64,000 bases of DNA from Alitta virens. Its lineage: Eukaryota; Annelida; Polychaeta; Phyllodocida; Nereididae. This document shows positions 45,501-55,024 of this stretch, piece after piece. The translations under genes were made by a program, and so were the position numbers. Under the pieces are notes generated by a model that saw only the letters and a list, made by a program, of their open reading frames with translations, searched no databases and was not told the origin of the DNA. Positions within the stretch are counted from its first letter, which is position 1. The number at the start of each line of letters is the position of its first letter. Where the stretch lies: contig OW028578.1 in the NCBI GenBank assembly GCA_932294295.1, forward strand, positions 34,370,685 through 34,434,684. The letters are read 5' to 3'.

Positions 45501-45714
45501 CACTCGCTGACAGTAAAATTCGCCACGACAACGAGATTCGCCACCCCCCTAATACTCAATTATACACCTTGCAAGTTCATGATTTGTTACAAAACTAATT
45601 GTTTATATAATTGACAATACTCTGTCACCCCAACAGCTATCTAATAAATGTTTATTGCACTTTATTACAAGTGGCGAATCTCGTTGTCGTGGCGAATTTC
45701 ACTGTCGCCGAGTG
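45501..45714. mobile_element. MITE with 44-bp terminal inverted repeats and TA target duplication
   Basis: A 214-bp element. It starts CACTCGCTGACAGTAAAATT and ends with the inverted match (GGCGAATTTCACTGTCGCCG then AGTG). The arms match over about 44 bp with few differences. TA flanks both ends. The centre is AT-rich without ORF. Confidence 0.93.
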
Positions 45715-46231
45715 TAAAAATAAGACCAAAGCACAAGTGGACATTTATTTTGCAATGTAAAATAATTTTGAATTACCCAGCTACATTACGTCAGCTACAT
45801 TCAAATATTTTTTAAATGATTTGAATGTGCTCATATGCTGAGTCACTTATAAAAAATATTGATGTAATCTGTGATAGAGTCTGTAAGCCAGGGACTACAA
45901 AATGTGATGGACTTGCTATAAAAGAGCTATGTGCCACCAGAGATGGTCTATTGACAACTGTTTTAAATGTAAATGAACTATATGATATAATTGAATTCAT
46001 ATGTATTTCTTAATTAAAAATGTAACCAATCAATTTTTCACATGTACGCTTTGAGCGTGAATAAATATGTTATTTAAATATCACACCTGAATCGTACATT
46101 TCTATTGAACATGAATTGCATCGATTTTAATATCAATCAGACACTTGATGGTTTTCTACTCTCACAGAAGATCTTTGGTCTGAAGACCACCATTTGATGG
46201 TCCTAATATGGCGATATAAATATATTTATAG
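45715..46231. other. Unannotated stretch with a small ORF
   Basis: A 62-residue ORF at 45825-46013 (MCSYAESLIKNIDVICDRVC...) has four or five Cys and no splice context or known motif. It may be a transposon remnant. Confidence 0.25.
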
Positions 46232-46450
46232 AAACTCAGCTTGGTGGTCTAGTGGCAAGACGCTCGCCTGCTCCTCTGAAGGACCCGGGTTCAATCCCGG
46301 GCTCGGGCACCCTTCATGAGCAACATCCTAGCTGGATGTCGTCGGATGAGATGTTAAATTGGTGGTCCTTTGTACTCGGTGTCTATACTGAGGCAAGTAA
46401 AAGATCCCACCCATGGGGTAAATGTGTAACATGGGTGGATTCCTTCTCTC
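46232..46450 (+). mobile_element. SINE family 2 copy with intact tRNA-like head
   Basis: The head is tggtggtctagtggcaagac, with B box gggttcaatcccggg. The body is 'gagcaacatcctagctggatgtcgtcggatgagatgttaaattgg', 'tactcggtgtctatactgaggcaagtaaaagatccc', then 'ccatggggtaaatgtgtaacatggg'. It shows the family structure best. Confidence 0.9.
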
Positions 46451-46568
46451 TCACACCAATCAACCCTTGAGCGACAAGAACTTGCCTTAGAGGGCTGCAT
46501 TTTCCATATCTATCTATCATTGTTTCCAAAATGTTGTCTTAATAGTGATGTGGCCTTAATTATGACTT

Positions 46569-47164
46569 CACTGTAAAAAATATTCCTGTAGTTTTTACAG
46601 TATTTTGCTTGCGAAATTTTGCACAGTATCTTGCCACAAAAATTACAGTTACAAGTTGGTCTACTCTAAGTAGAACAAACGGATACTTGCGGTAAAATTT
46701 ACAGTACATGTATCTGGTAAGTGATGATTGCTTACCGTGAAATCTTACAAATGGCACCTTACCATAAATACTGTTGTATTTAATGTTGAGCCTCCCATAA
46801 TAAGCTGTTTGGCAATCTACCGTAAATTTTACAGTATAATACTATAGTTGAACTTTACTGTATCTTACCATAAAATGCTGCGGTATCATGGTGTAGAGTA
46901 GTTTCACTGTATTTTCCCATATAACATATGGTGACATGCTGCTTGGTGGATTTGGTCAATTTCACAGCAATCTAGTGAAAAAATTACAGTAAAAAATCAT
47001 TTTCTTTACCTCAGCTGTAAATTTTACAGCATTATTCTGTAGAATAGACTTACGGTATCGTGCTGTAAAAAAGTCTCGGTAGTATGCTGCACAACAAAAT
47101 AACAGTATTTAGCTGTAAAAACTACGGTTAAATAGCAAGAAAACTACGGAAATTCGTTACAGTG
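46569..47164. mobile_element. Non-autonomous DNA transposon with CACTGTAA ends
   Basis: About 596 bp. It starts CACTGTAAAAAATATTCC and ends GGAAATTCGTTACAGTG. Beyond the ends, a second matching phrase (GTAGTTTTTACAG / CTGTAAAAACTAC) lies inside each terminus. The interior is dense in TTACAGTA/TACTGTAA-like motifs in both directions. No ORF. Target duplication not resolved. Confidence 0.75.
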
Positions 47165-47204
47165 TTAATCATAATAGTAGTCTTTATAACAAAGAATAGT
47201 AAGA

Positions 47205-47300
47205 TGGTCTTAACTTTTTTTTTAAATAAAGTGGTCTTAATGTCAGATGGCCTTAATAACTGATATTAATATTAATGGTAAGGTGGCCTTAAGAGCAGAG
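47205..47300. repeat. Fragment related to the 17-bp minisatellite motif
   Basis: 'gatggtcttaac', 'gtggtcttaatg', 'gatggccttaat' and 'ggtggccttaag' resemble the inverted minisatellite unit at 6563-6655. A few more copies lie just before 46569. The transposon at 46569-47164 therefore appears inserted in such a tract. Confidence 0.5.
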
Positions 47301-47439
47301 TGGTTTTATAACAAGTAATCTTAACAATGCTACTTCTGAATCATTGAATTTGTATAAAAAAATAAAATTAATATATAAAACTGCTTGAGCAAGTTGGTAC
47401 AAGACAGTGTATTTCATATAATGATCTTCATTTATTCAG

Positions 47440-47653
47440 GTATTACTATCCCAGCTACTTGGAACCCGCTGATAACAAGCTTGAAAAGAGTCTGGCCCAA
47501 CATGAGTTCATCCGCAGTGGATATCATGGATATGGAAAGGGTAACGAATACACTTACGGATACCCAGCAGCTTACGGACACGGATACTACCCCGCTGGAT
47601 ATGCTACCTACTACATGGCCAATTGTGCCATGTGCCTTTCTGCTTCATTATAA
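47440..47653 (+). CDS. Gly/Tyr-rich secreted-type protein, last exon (partial gene)
   Basis: The acceptor tttattcag is followed by a frame (phase 2 entry) reading YYYPSYLEPADNKLEKS..., then GYHGYGKGNEYTYGYPAAYG and HGYYPAGYATYY. Such composition occurs in structural or matrix proteins and some antimicrobial peptides. No specific family is claimed. A MITE (47614-47725) interrupts the final codons, so the present frame continues into the element for about 12 residues (MANCAMCLSASL) before a stop. Just after the element is TAA in the original frame and an AATAAA at 47759-47764. Without the insertion the protein would stop two codons after the insertion point. The signal peptide may come from 44742-44799, with the phase problem noted there. 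Confidence 0.6.
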
Positions 47654-47725
47654 TTAGCTAAAAACCATGCTTTTTCCATGCGTTTATCCTTCTCATGGAA
47701 AACGCACGTGGCACATTTGGCCATG
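47614..47725. mobile_element. MITE family 1, copy 3, inserted at the end of a coding exon
   Basis: 112 bp, CATGGCCA...TGGCCATG, flanked by TA at 47612-47613 and 47726-47727. It is shorter than the other copies by internal deletion. Confidence 0.92.
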
Positions 47726-47758
47726 TACTAAGCATTTGTTCATCATTTGACTACTGCC

Positions 47759-47764
47759 AATAAA
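47759..47764 (+). promoter_or_regulatory. Poly(A) signal of the Gly/Tyr-rich gene
   Basis: AATAAA about 30 bp after the MITE. Its place soon after the original stop supports this being the terminal exon. Confidence 0.5.
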
Positions 47765-47838
47765 TATCTTTGTAATTAATACTGTCTTAAGAGTGCATAC
47801 TTGCCTTCATGATGAAAACCAGAATACCACACATGATA

Positions 47839-47852
47839 GTTAGATAGATAGT

Positions 47853-47926
<74 letters not shown>
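47839..47926. repeat. (GATA)n microsatellite
   Basis: About 20 nearly perfect copies of gata/tatc. Confidence 0.97.
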
Positions 47927-47927
<1 letters not shown>

Positions 47928-48261
47928 GGGAAGTGTAGCCGTCTAAGGCAAGTTCTTGCAAGTTATTAATATCAAAGGTGGGGCAGACACAAGACAAGAC
48001 AAACTTTTCAGACATAATTGTCAGCTCAATCGTGAGTAAGCAAAAAAGGCAGGTCATTTGTCTGGGTCAACTCCACAAGAAACATGCGCTTCTGAAAGAA
48101 ATCGTACAAGCTTAATATTTCTAAAAGGCATTAGTACAATTATTTGACATAAGAACTTAATTGTAGCATGAATGTATCAAATAATGCAATGTAGGGGAGA
48201 GGAGTGCAAGCAATGACTGAAGGAGAAGTGTGTGTACAATATCAAGTTTAACAATATGATA

Positions 48262-48434
48262 TGTGGTGGGTGGGTGGGTGGGTGGGTGATTAGGGCTTTA
48301 TGTCCTGTATTCCTGCACCAGTTGGGCTAATTAGGACAGGCAGAGACCATGGCAATGAGACGAAGGATGAAACAGCCATCCAACTTAGGCTCGACCGGGA
48401 ACCAGAGCGCTACCTCTGAGCTAGGCCCCCGCCC
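48262..48434 (-). mobile_element. SINE family 1 copy with internal deletion and target duplication
   Basis: Flanked by taacaatatgata (48249-48261 and 48435-48447). The head has lost about 30 bp including the B box, between 'gaccggga' and 'accagagcgc'. It begins with a (gggt)n run. Confidence 0.9.
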
Positions 48435-48472
48435 TAACAATATGATAGGTAGGTAGCGCTAGGTGTAGGGAG

Positions 48473-48793
48473 TGGTGGTGGGTGGATAACTGCTTTACGT
48501 CCTGTATTACTGCAACTGATGACCTAATTTGGACAAGCAGGGACCATGGCAATGAGATGAAGGATGAAACAGCCGTCCAACTTTGGGCTTGACCAGGAAT
48601 TGGTACCAGGACCCATGGTTGGAACCCCAGTGCACTACATGCCAAATGTGCAACGTGCATTTTCCATGAGAAGGATAAATGCATAGAAAACCCAGTTAAT
48701 TATAATGAGGAAAAAACCATGCATTTATCGAAACGCATGCAAAACGCACGTGGCACAATTGGCCATGTACCACTGAGCTAGGCTCCCACCCCA
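48473..48793 (-). mobile_element. SINE family 1 copy interrupted by a MITE
   Basis: Flanked by ctaggtgtagRgag (48459-48472 and 48794-48807). MITE family 1 has inserted within the A-box region of the head at 48638-48767. Confidence 0.92.
48638..48767. mobile_element. MITE family 1, copy 4, inside a SINE
   Basis: 130 bp, flanked by TA (48636-48637 and 48768-48769). Removing it with one TA restores the SINE phrase gcactaccactgagc, which confirms both the ends and the TA duplication. Confidence 0.95.
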
Positions 48794-48943
48794 CTAGGTG
48801 TAGAGAGACTAAAAGGTACAGGGAGCATAATGTGTAGGGGGAAGTACAGGAAGAGCTAGGCATAGGGAGAACTAGGTACAAGGAGAGCTAGACAGGAAGA
48901 ACTGGAGCACTAGTCATAGGGAGAGCCAGGTTTAGGGAGATCC

Positions 48944-49160
48944 ACAGTTAGTTTCATAAAATATGGTCGACTTTTGCTGTCTGTAGCGATCTGTACCTGG
49001 CTGTGGTCTAAACATGCTAAAGCCAGCTGCTTCTGTCCACTTCTACAGCTAATAATCGACTTACATCTATCACCAGATAAATATAAACCTTTTGAGTAAC
49101 CAACTATGACAGCTTTGTCTAGTTTCAATTTGATGGGCCGTTTTTAATGAAACTAACTGT
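48944..49160. mobile_element. MITE family 2, copy 2
   Basis: Starts ACAGTTAGTTTCATAAAATA and ends AATGAAACTAACTGT. It shares its interior with 7009-7376. Confidence 0.85.
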
Positions 49161-50604
49161 AAGTACAGAGAGCTAGATGGCGCACATTTTAAGAATTAAC
49201 ATGGAAAAATATTGCAAAGTGGGTGGTCAACATTTTTATAGTAGTGGACTTTAGAAAAGCACACAAAATTAATATTGCAAATGATATTACCAAAATATAG
49301 TCGAAATGATTTCATGTGAATTACACTGGAAAAAAAAAAATCAAAGTAACTTTTGAACAATGTGTTTCGGATTATTTTTAAAAAGACATTGTGTTTGCAA
49401 GGTTATTGACCTAACATTGGCTATATTTGGCACGCTATCCTTTGGATTATTTTCTACCCAGTGTTTTAGGCATTGTCTTGTAACTTCGGCTCTGTGCAAT
49501 GCACTCTCCAGTTATTCCTGTATAAAACTGTGCGTGTGAGACATTAATTTAGCTTTGCACCCAATGTCTATTAGAGATTGAGTGTCTAATAGATAGTCTC
49601 TGCAGTGGCAAGTGATAGACCCCACATGAGAGTAAATGTAACAAGGGGTGGTCTCTAAACATTTTCATCTCATCCTGACATCAATCTCTCGAAGCTCTTC
49701 ATATTACCTTAAAGTCAGCAGGTGCCAAGGCAATGAGGTGAATGATGAAGCAACCTTCCAATGTGGGCTGGATTGAAACGCAGGACACAGTGGTTGGCTA
49801 GAATTACAATACTGCTAAAAACACTGGGCCTGTGTTCAGGTCTTCAACTAATGTGTTACCACTCTTGCCATGAGGATCGAGGATTTTCGGTAAAAAAATA
49901 AGTAAAAAACAACAGAACAAAAATAATTAATGCATAAAATGGCCCTATGCTCCCCACTGTCTTTTGTGTAACAATATAAAGTTTAACTTAAGACAAGCGA
50001 ACGTGACGCATACAAATTATTAAAAAATGACATGCAAGACACGCGTCACGACAGATTTTAAAGAAATATCACACATCAAAAAATTGAAAATACTGCATCA
50101 TGACTACCGTGGCAACAAACACATTAATACACAAAAATAAAAGTAATCTCTCAAATAATGCCACACGAGACGATAGCGACACTGCAAATGAAAAAGCTGG
50201 CTCGAGTAAATGCTATTAACACAAGACATCACTTAAGTAATTGTCATAATTCATGAGGTGTCATAACATGAAACAGCGTTTTAAGATACTACTGTCATTT
50301 TTAGTAATATGTAAAAGAATCAAAGCGAAAACATTTCATTAAAATGGAAGGTATATATTGAGTACGACTGCAAGAGTGATTGTCACACTGCCACCAACAT
50401 CATAAGAGCCAGCACAGGTGTCAAAAGGTAAGTCATTAATATGCATTTAATTTGACAGCATATAATAACTCTTACTTAATAGTCAATTACAGCTAAACCA
50501 GCCCTAACTGCCACCTATATATATACATATAGCATTCAGAGCTACAGATAAATTAGTAAATGAAGCTGAACAAAGCCATACATAGTTGCTGGAGACACCT
50601 AATA
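49161..50604. other. Unannotated stretch
   Basis: No gene recognised. Around 49690-49800 there may be an old relic of SINE family 1 ('gccaaggcaatgaggtgaatgatgaagcaacc...'). Confidence 0.4.
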
Positions 50605-50618
50605 GGCTGATCGACATT

Positions 50619-50803
50619 GGGTCGGTGGATTAGAGCTTTACGTTCTGTATTTCTGCACCTGATGGGCTAATTAGGACAGGCAGGGACCATGGGCAATGAG
50701 ATGAAGGATGAAACAGCCATCCAACTTAGGCTCGACCAGGAATTGAACCCGGGACCCAGTGGTTGGAAGCCCAGTGCGCTACCACTGAGCTAGGCCCCCA
50801 CCT
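50619..50803 (-). mobile_element. SINE family 1 copy with 14-bp target duplication
   Basis: Flanked by ggctgatMgacatt at 50605-50618 and 50804-50817. The head is complete. Confidence 0.93.
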
Positions 50804-50817
50804 GGCTGATAGACATT

Positions 50818-50881
50818 AAGTTTAATTACCAATCTCACTTGCTGTACAATTGCAACATTACCCGTTTATGAAATACTGTAC

Positions 50882-50914
<33 letters not shown>

Positions 50915-51895
50915 ATTTTATTGATAAGAAATAAAAGCAAACAGAAAATAATCAAAAATAGGGAATACAACAAAGACTATAGTTACAGATGGTTCCAGCC
51001 ACCAAATTTAAGTATTTACATAGAAGTTAACATTAGTTTAGCTGTTTATCCACTCCTTATAAAATCCTATCAGAATCTTTTATACATACAGCTTGTATCA
51101 TAAACCCAGTTATATTTTACATATATAATACATATTAACATAGTGGACAGCTTGAGCAAGATTGTTTTATGGTTGGTGGTCCAGACAGGCACAAAAATAC
51201 CCAATCACATGCGAAAATTCTGATTTTTGCTGATCTTTCATCACAAGAGACTTTATTCAAGTGAGCTTGCTCGTGCAATCATATTTTTCAGTCTCAAACA
51301 TTTGTTGTCACTTGCGAATCTTAATATAAAGATTTAAAAATCGATTACTTTAAAGAAATAGGCAGATATCTGAAAATTTCATACAATTTTAATGACAGAC
51401 ACTGGACAAAGTGAACAAGTAATGAAATTTACAAATCAAGCATATTTAGTCAAAGATTGTGTCTCAGTACTTATGAATTTTAACATCAGTGCAATTGTTC
51501 ATTTTACAATACAGTTGACATTTTCATAGTTTATTGTCGTCTTTTTAAGTACAAACAGACATGCATAGTGTTTTATATAGTTGGCAATCATAAAACTTAT
51601 GATAAGCAATTATTAAGTCCCTGACTTTGAAAAAAACTAGGAAAAGTTTCCATTCTGTTTGTGATTGGGTATTTTTGGCCGCCACTGTAAAATGTTCATA
51701 TTTCAGCCAAGTGCAAAGTGCTAGGTATAGGGAGAGCTAAACAGGTACAATAGGAGTACCAAACTAATTCTTGCAATTAAATACTTATACGAGAAAAGCA
51801 ATGGTCCACACATTTTGTAAATTTGCATTGGATTTAATTGCTGACAGTGTAACTTATATGTAACTTATTGATCAACTTTGCAAGTAAGCCCTAGT
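50818..51895. other. Unannotated stretch
   Basis: Contains a (ta)n run near 50886-50910. No gene seen. Confidence 0.4.
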
Positions 51896-52052
51896 GGGCT
51901 GGGCCAATTATTGTATTAAATGTTGGTTTGAAATAAAAGATAAGTTAAGTTAAGTTAAGTTAAGTTAAGTTAAGTTAAGTTAAGATAAGATAAGATAAGA
52001 TAAGATAAGATAAGATAAGATAAGATAAGATAAGGTAAGATAAGATTAGATA
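51895..52052 (+). repeat. LINE 3' tail expanded into (taagt)n and (aagat)n
   Basis: 'gcaagtaagccctagtgggctgggcc...gaaataaaagataag' looks like a LINE 3' end. It passes into about seven taagt units and then about fifteen aagat units. Confidence 0.75.
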
Positions 52053-53185
52053 AAACTTTATTTATAGTCGGAGGTACAAGACAAAACAATAAAACATAAG
52101 CTAAAAAGCTTTTAGCAGACTGGTAAAAATAACAATAACATTAGGGTGTGGCTGATCCCCTACTTCGTCAGATTCAGCCAAACTATTTTTTACATGTGAG
52201 GTTATATGTATATATATAGTATCGTTTCAGGAAATTCTGATAAGGTTTAGGTGTGGCAGTTTTGAAATGAAGTTTACTATGTATTTTGATAGAGCGATTA
52301 TATGAAAAAATATATCACTAAGTGGTGCTATTCTTTAAACAAAAATTATTCTGTCATGAAATGTCCAAAAACCCCTCCCCCAAGCAGTCCTCATATTGTC
52401 ATTGGATCAGCAAGTTGTTGTGAACAGTACTTAAGTATCAATAATGTGGTAAAGTAGGAGTCGTAATCAATTTTTCACCGGTGTATTGGTCTCACTACTT
52501 CAGCGCAGCTTTAAAGGCTTTCTTGTATCCTTTGATATGTAAGACATGTTTGAGGTATTGCCTCAGTTCAAGATTCTGATTGCAATGCCAAGACTTGCAT
52601 TTCCACAACAGAGAGCAAACAATTTTCAAAATTTCAAAAACTAGGTCCATTTACTAAGAACTTTTCAAATACCCGATGTATTGTCTGCTGGGAAGCTCTC
52701 TACCATCAGATTCAAGCAATAAGATATCTAAATGGTGTCAAACAGAAAGAAGCTTAAATTCAAATTTTAGGTTTTGCGAGATGTTGCTTAATACAAATTT
52801 TATATATATATAAAAAAAACTCATTCTATACACGTGGTATACATAGTACATTCTCACATATTACCCCACATATTATGAATTGCAAGCCCATCAACTTTTC
52901 ACCTGGTGGACAAGATCATAGAGGCAGTTATTGATGTTGCAAAATACCAGAATGCTAACCCCACCTCCTAATTTCTAAAGTTTGGTTAGACTATTAGCTG
53001 CAATTTGTCTGGTGATAACACGACTTCTAATGTTTTCATAATTTTTATTGTAATATTTTATTCATGGAGAGGCCTTGTGGCAGCAGCATTAATTGCAGCA
53101 AGCATTAGGCATTAATTGACTGTACATTTTTATGAAAAATTATGTACCAAATTAAGTCAAATACATTTATTGTCTGTCTGCCTGT
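52053..53185. other. Unannotated stretch
   Basis: No gene or clear repeat seen. Confidence 0.4.
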
Positions 53186-53201
53186 CTGACATGATTTAAT
53201 A

Positions 53202-53386
53202 TGTGTGTGTGAATAGGGCTTTACATCCTGTATTTCTGCACCAGTTGGGCTAATTAGAACGGGCAGGGACCATGGCAATGAGACGAAGGGGGAAACAGCC
53301 ATCCAACTTAGGCTCGACCGGGAATTGAACCCGGGACCCAGCGGTTGGAAGCCCAGGGCACAACCTCTGAGCTAGGCCCCCGCCCT
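53202..53386 (-). mobile_element. SINE family 1 copy with target duplication
   Basis: Flanked by (gaYatgatttaata), left ending at 53201 and right at 53387-53400. It lies just upstream of the neurohormone-like exon. Confidence 0.92.
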
Positions 53387-53463
53387 GATATGATTTAATA
53401 ACAATTCTTTTTAGAATATAAATAAGTGACCCGATTCATTAACAATTATTATATTTCTTTCAG

Positions 53464-53887
53464 ATCTAGTCACATTATGCTATACCAACTGAAATGGCTC
53501 CAGATTCTCATGCTAGTGACTGTACTGCTCCTACTTTTAATGCCTTATGAAACGGCATCGCACAATCTTCCACTAACCGAGGATAGTGGCCAATGGCTTC
53601 AAAATCAAGACCAAGAACAGGACCGGCTTCCAGCAACATATGATGACGTCACTAGTTTTGATGTACACAATTACATTGCCAAGAAAGTAGACAAACGTCA
53701 CCAAGGAGACTATCTGACTGCTTTAAAAGAAGAAATGGGCCAAGCCCATGCCTGTCGTATCATCTGCAATCACTGCAAAGCAAAGATGATCAGAGCGGTG
53801 TCTTCCTTGTGTCGTACTGAGTGCCTCATCCATGGTATGGCTTTCAATATTTGCTACACGCTCTGGTCACAGAGAGCTCATATTTAA
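53464..53887 (+). CDS. Eclosion-hormone-type neurohormone precursor (exon with complete ORF)
   Basis: An exon opens after the acceptor atttctttcag. From ATG 53477 it encodes 136 residues. Residues 1-28 form a signal peptide with a core of LMLVTVLLLLLMP. The acidic propeptide ends at KKVDKR (residues 69-74), a convertase site. The released peptide, from residue 75 (HQGDYLTALKEE), has six Cys at 93, 97, 100, 112, 116 and 126, spaced x3, x2, x11, x3, x9. Eclosion hormones have C-x3-C-x2-C-x(11-12)-C-x3-C-x(9-10)-C and three disulfides (family knowledge). That spacing, rather than residue identity, is the basis of the call. A GT at 53835, just after CLIHG, could be a splice donor, and then the sixth Cys would come from a further exon. 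Reading on to the TAA at 53885 already gives a fitting Cys. A 5' untranslated exon must lie upstream and was not found. It would be secreted and act on a receptor guanylate cyclase if it behaves as in insects (inference). Confidence 0.65.
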
Positions 53888-54262
53888 TCAAATCACAAAA
53901 AAACATTAGGCCTACAAAAGAAAAACTCTAGTGAACCACATTTTTTTGTTCTCTTGTAAGCTTGTTTATTTTTGCTAAACTATGTTAAAAAATGGTGCTG
54001 AACAACATAATTTAATTTGCTTATAGTGTCACTCAACCTATGTGAATTTAATATTATGACGCTTGAACAATGTTTATTAGCTCAGTTCATTTTCCACACA
54101 GATTTATTAAAAAATTCCAATCAGCATTATGTGACCTATGATATGCTTCCTTGCAATAAAATACTTCGAGAAAGAAACATGGTTCCATTGTTTTTTTTTA
54201 ATCTACTCCTTTTGATTATAAACAGGATAGGTTTACATTGATCTAAAAGAACAAGAGAGGCG
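53888..54262. other. Unannotated stretch downstream of the hormone exon
   Basis: No further exon recognised. An AATAAA at about 54156-54161 could serve the hormone transcript. Confidence 0.3.
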
Positions 54263-54477
54263 TGGGTGGGTCGGTGAGACGCGCTTTATGTCTAATATTT
54301 TTGCAAGAGATTGGGCTGTGTGTGTGTGATTAGGGCTTTACGTCCTGTATTTCTGCACCAGTTGGGCTAATTAGGACAGGCAGAGACCATGGCAATGAGA
54401 CGAAGGATGAAACAGCCATCCAACTAAGAGATTGGGCTGACTAGGACAGGCAGTTACCAAGGCAATGATGAAGCAAA
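54263..54477 (-). mobile_element. Old SINE family 1 copy, split by a younger copy
   Basis: The left part (gggtcggtgagacgcgcttt...attgggctg) and the right part (ctgactaggacaggcagttaccaaggcaatgatgaagc) are one degraded family 1 body. The younger copy at 54319-54425 interrupts it. Confidence 0.8.
54319..54425 (-). mobile_element. Young SINE family 1 copy lacking the tRNA head
   Basis: It begins with (gt)n and 'gattagggctttacgtcc', and ends at 'gccatccaact'. Flanking target duplications are aagagattgggctg (54305-54318 and 54426-54439). It is 5'-truncated, since it stops before the head. Confidence 0.92.
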
Positions 54478-54618
54478 TTCATGTATTTACTCATGGTAAA
54501 TGAAGCTAGCACGACGGCCGCCATTTATTATCACATCCTCCTTGCTCAAATTCGCATTTCTCACGTGGCTCCAATAGGCCAGTCAGAGATTGTATAAATT
54601 ATTCACTGCATCTAGGAG

Positions 54619-54626
54619 TATATAAG
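54619..54626 (+). promoter_or_regulatory. TATA box
   Basis: TATATAAG, followed about 25-35 bp later by a pyrimidine-rich CA-containing stretch (cttctcattcaaatc) suited to a transcription start. The first ATG is at 54740. Confidence 0.5.
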
Positions 54627-54739
54627 TCAGACCACTTCTCATTCAAATCACTCGCCTTCAATTCACCCACCCACCTCGCCCTTATTCTCAGTATTTCATT
54701 CTTTCAAAAATAAAAATAAAAAACTAGAGCCGATCGGCA

Positions 54740-54937
54740 ATGAATCCAGAAGGTAGTGTTACTGATGAATTACTAATTCTGGATAGTGACCACTGCATGA
54801 TTCTGTGGAACAAAGTGAGAACGACCACTGGGATCCAAATAGCAGCATTTCCCGCCACTTTTGCCGGCGGGCTGCATGTTGGGGGAGGAACCGGATATGT
54901 AAGCTTGCTAAGGCAAACAACATGGTATGGGGAATAA
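54740..54937 (+). CDS. Unidentified ORF, possible first coding exon
   Basis: Starts at the first ATG after a TATA box and a 5'-leader-like stretch. It reads MNPEGSVTDELLILDSDHCM... and later GGLHVGGGTGY. Immediately after GTGY there is a strong donor-like gtaagc (54899), so the true exon may be 54740-54898. The GC content is higher than the surroundings. No family is recognised and no second exon was found before the LINE at 55025. The exon could be real, or a fragment of a mobile element. Confidence 0.35.
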   Translation: MNPEGSVTDELLILDSDHCMILWNKVRTTTGIQIAAFPATFAGGLHVGGGTGYVSLLRQTTWYGE

Positions 54938-55024
54938 TGCTCATTTGTACGATAAAGAAGTGATATAAGCTAAATAAAATACTCATTATTAAGATCATTT
55001 CATGAATACTACGGACTTTATAAA

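Noticed and set aside
46232..46310. Possible tRNA gene (A and B boxes)
   Set aside because: It continues into the body of SINE family 2 and the arms do not give a proper cloverleaf.
47776..48057. ORF with repeated LSIY units
   Set aside because: It is a translation of the (GATA)n microsatellite.
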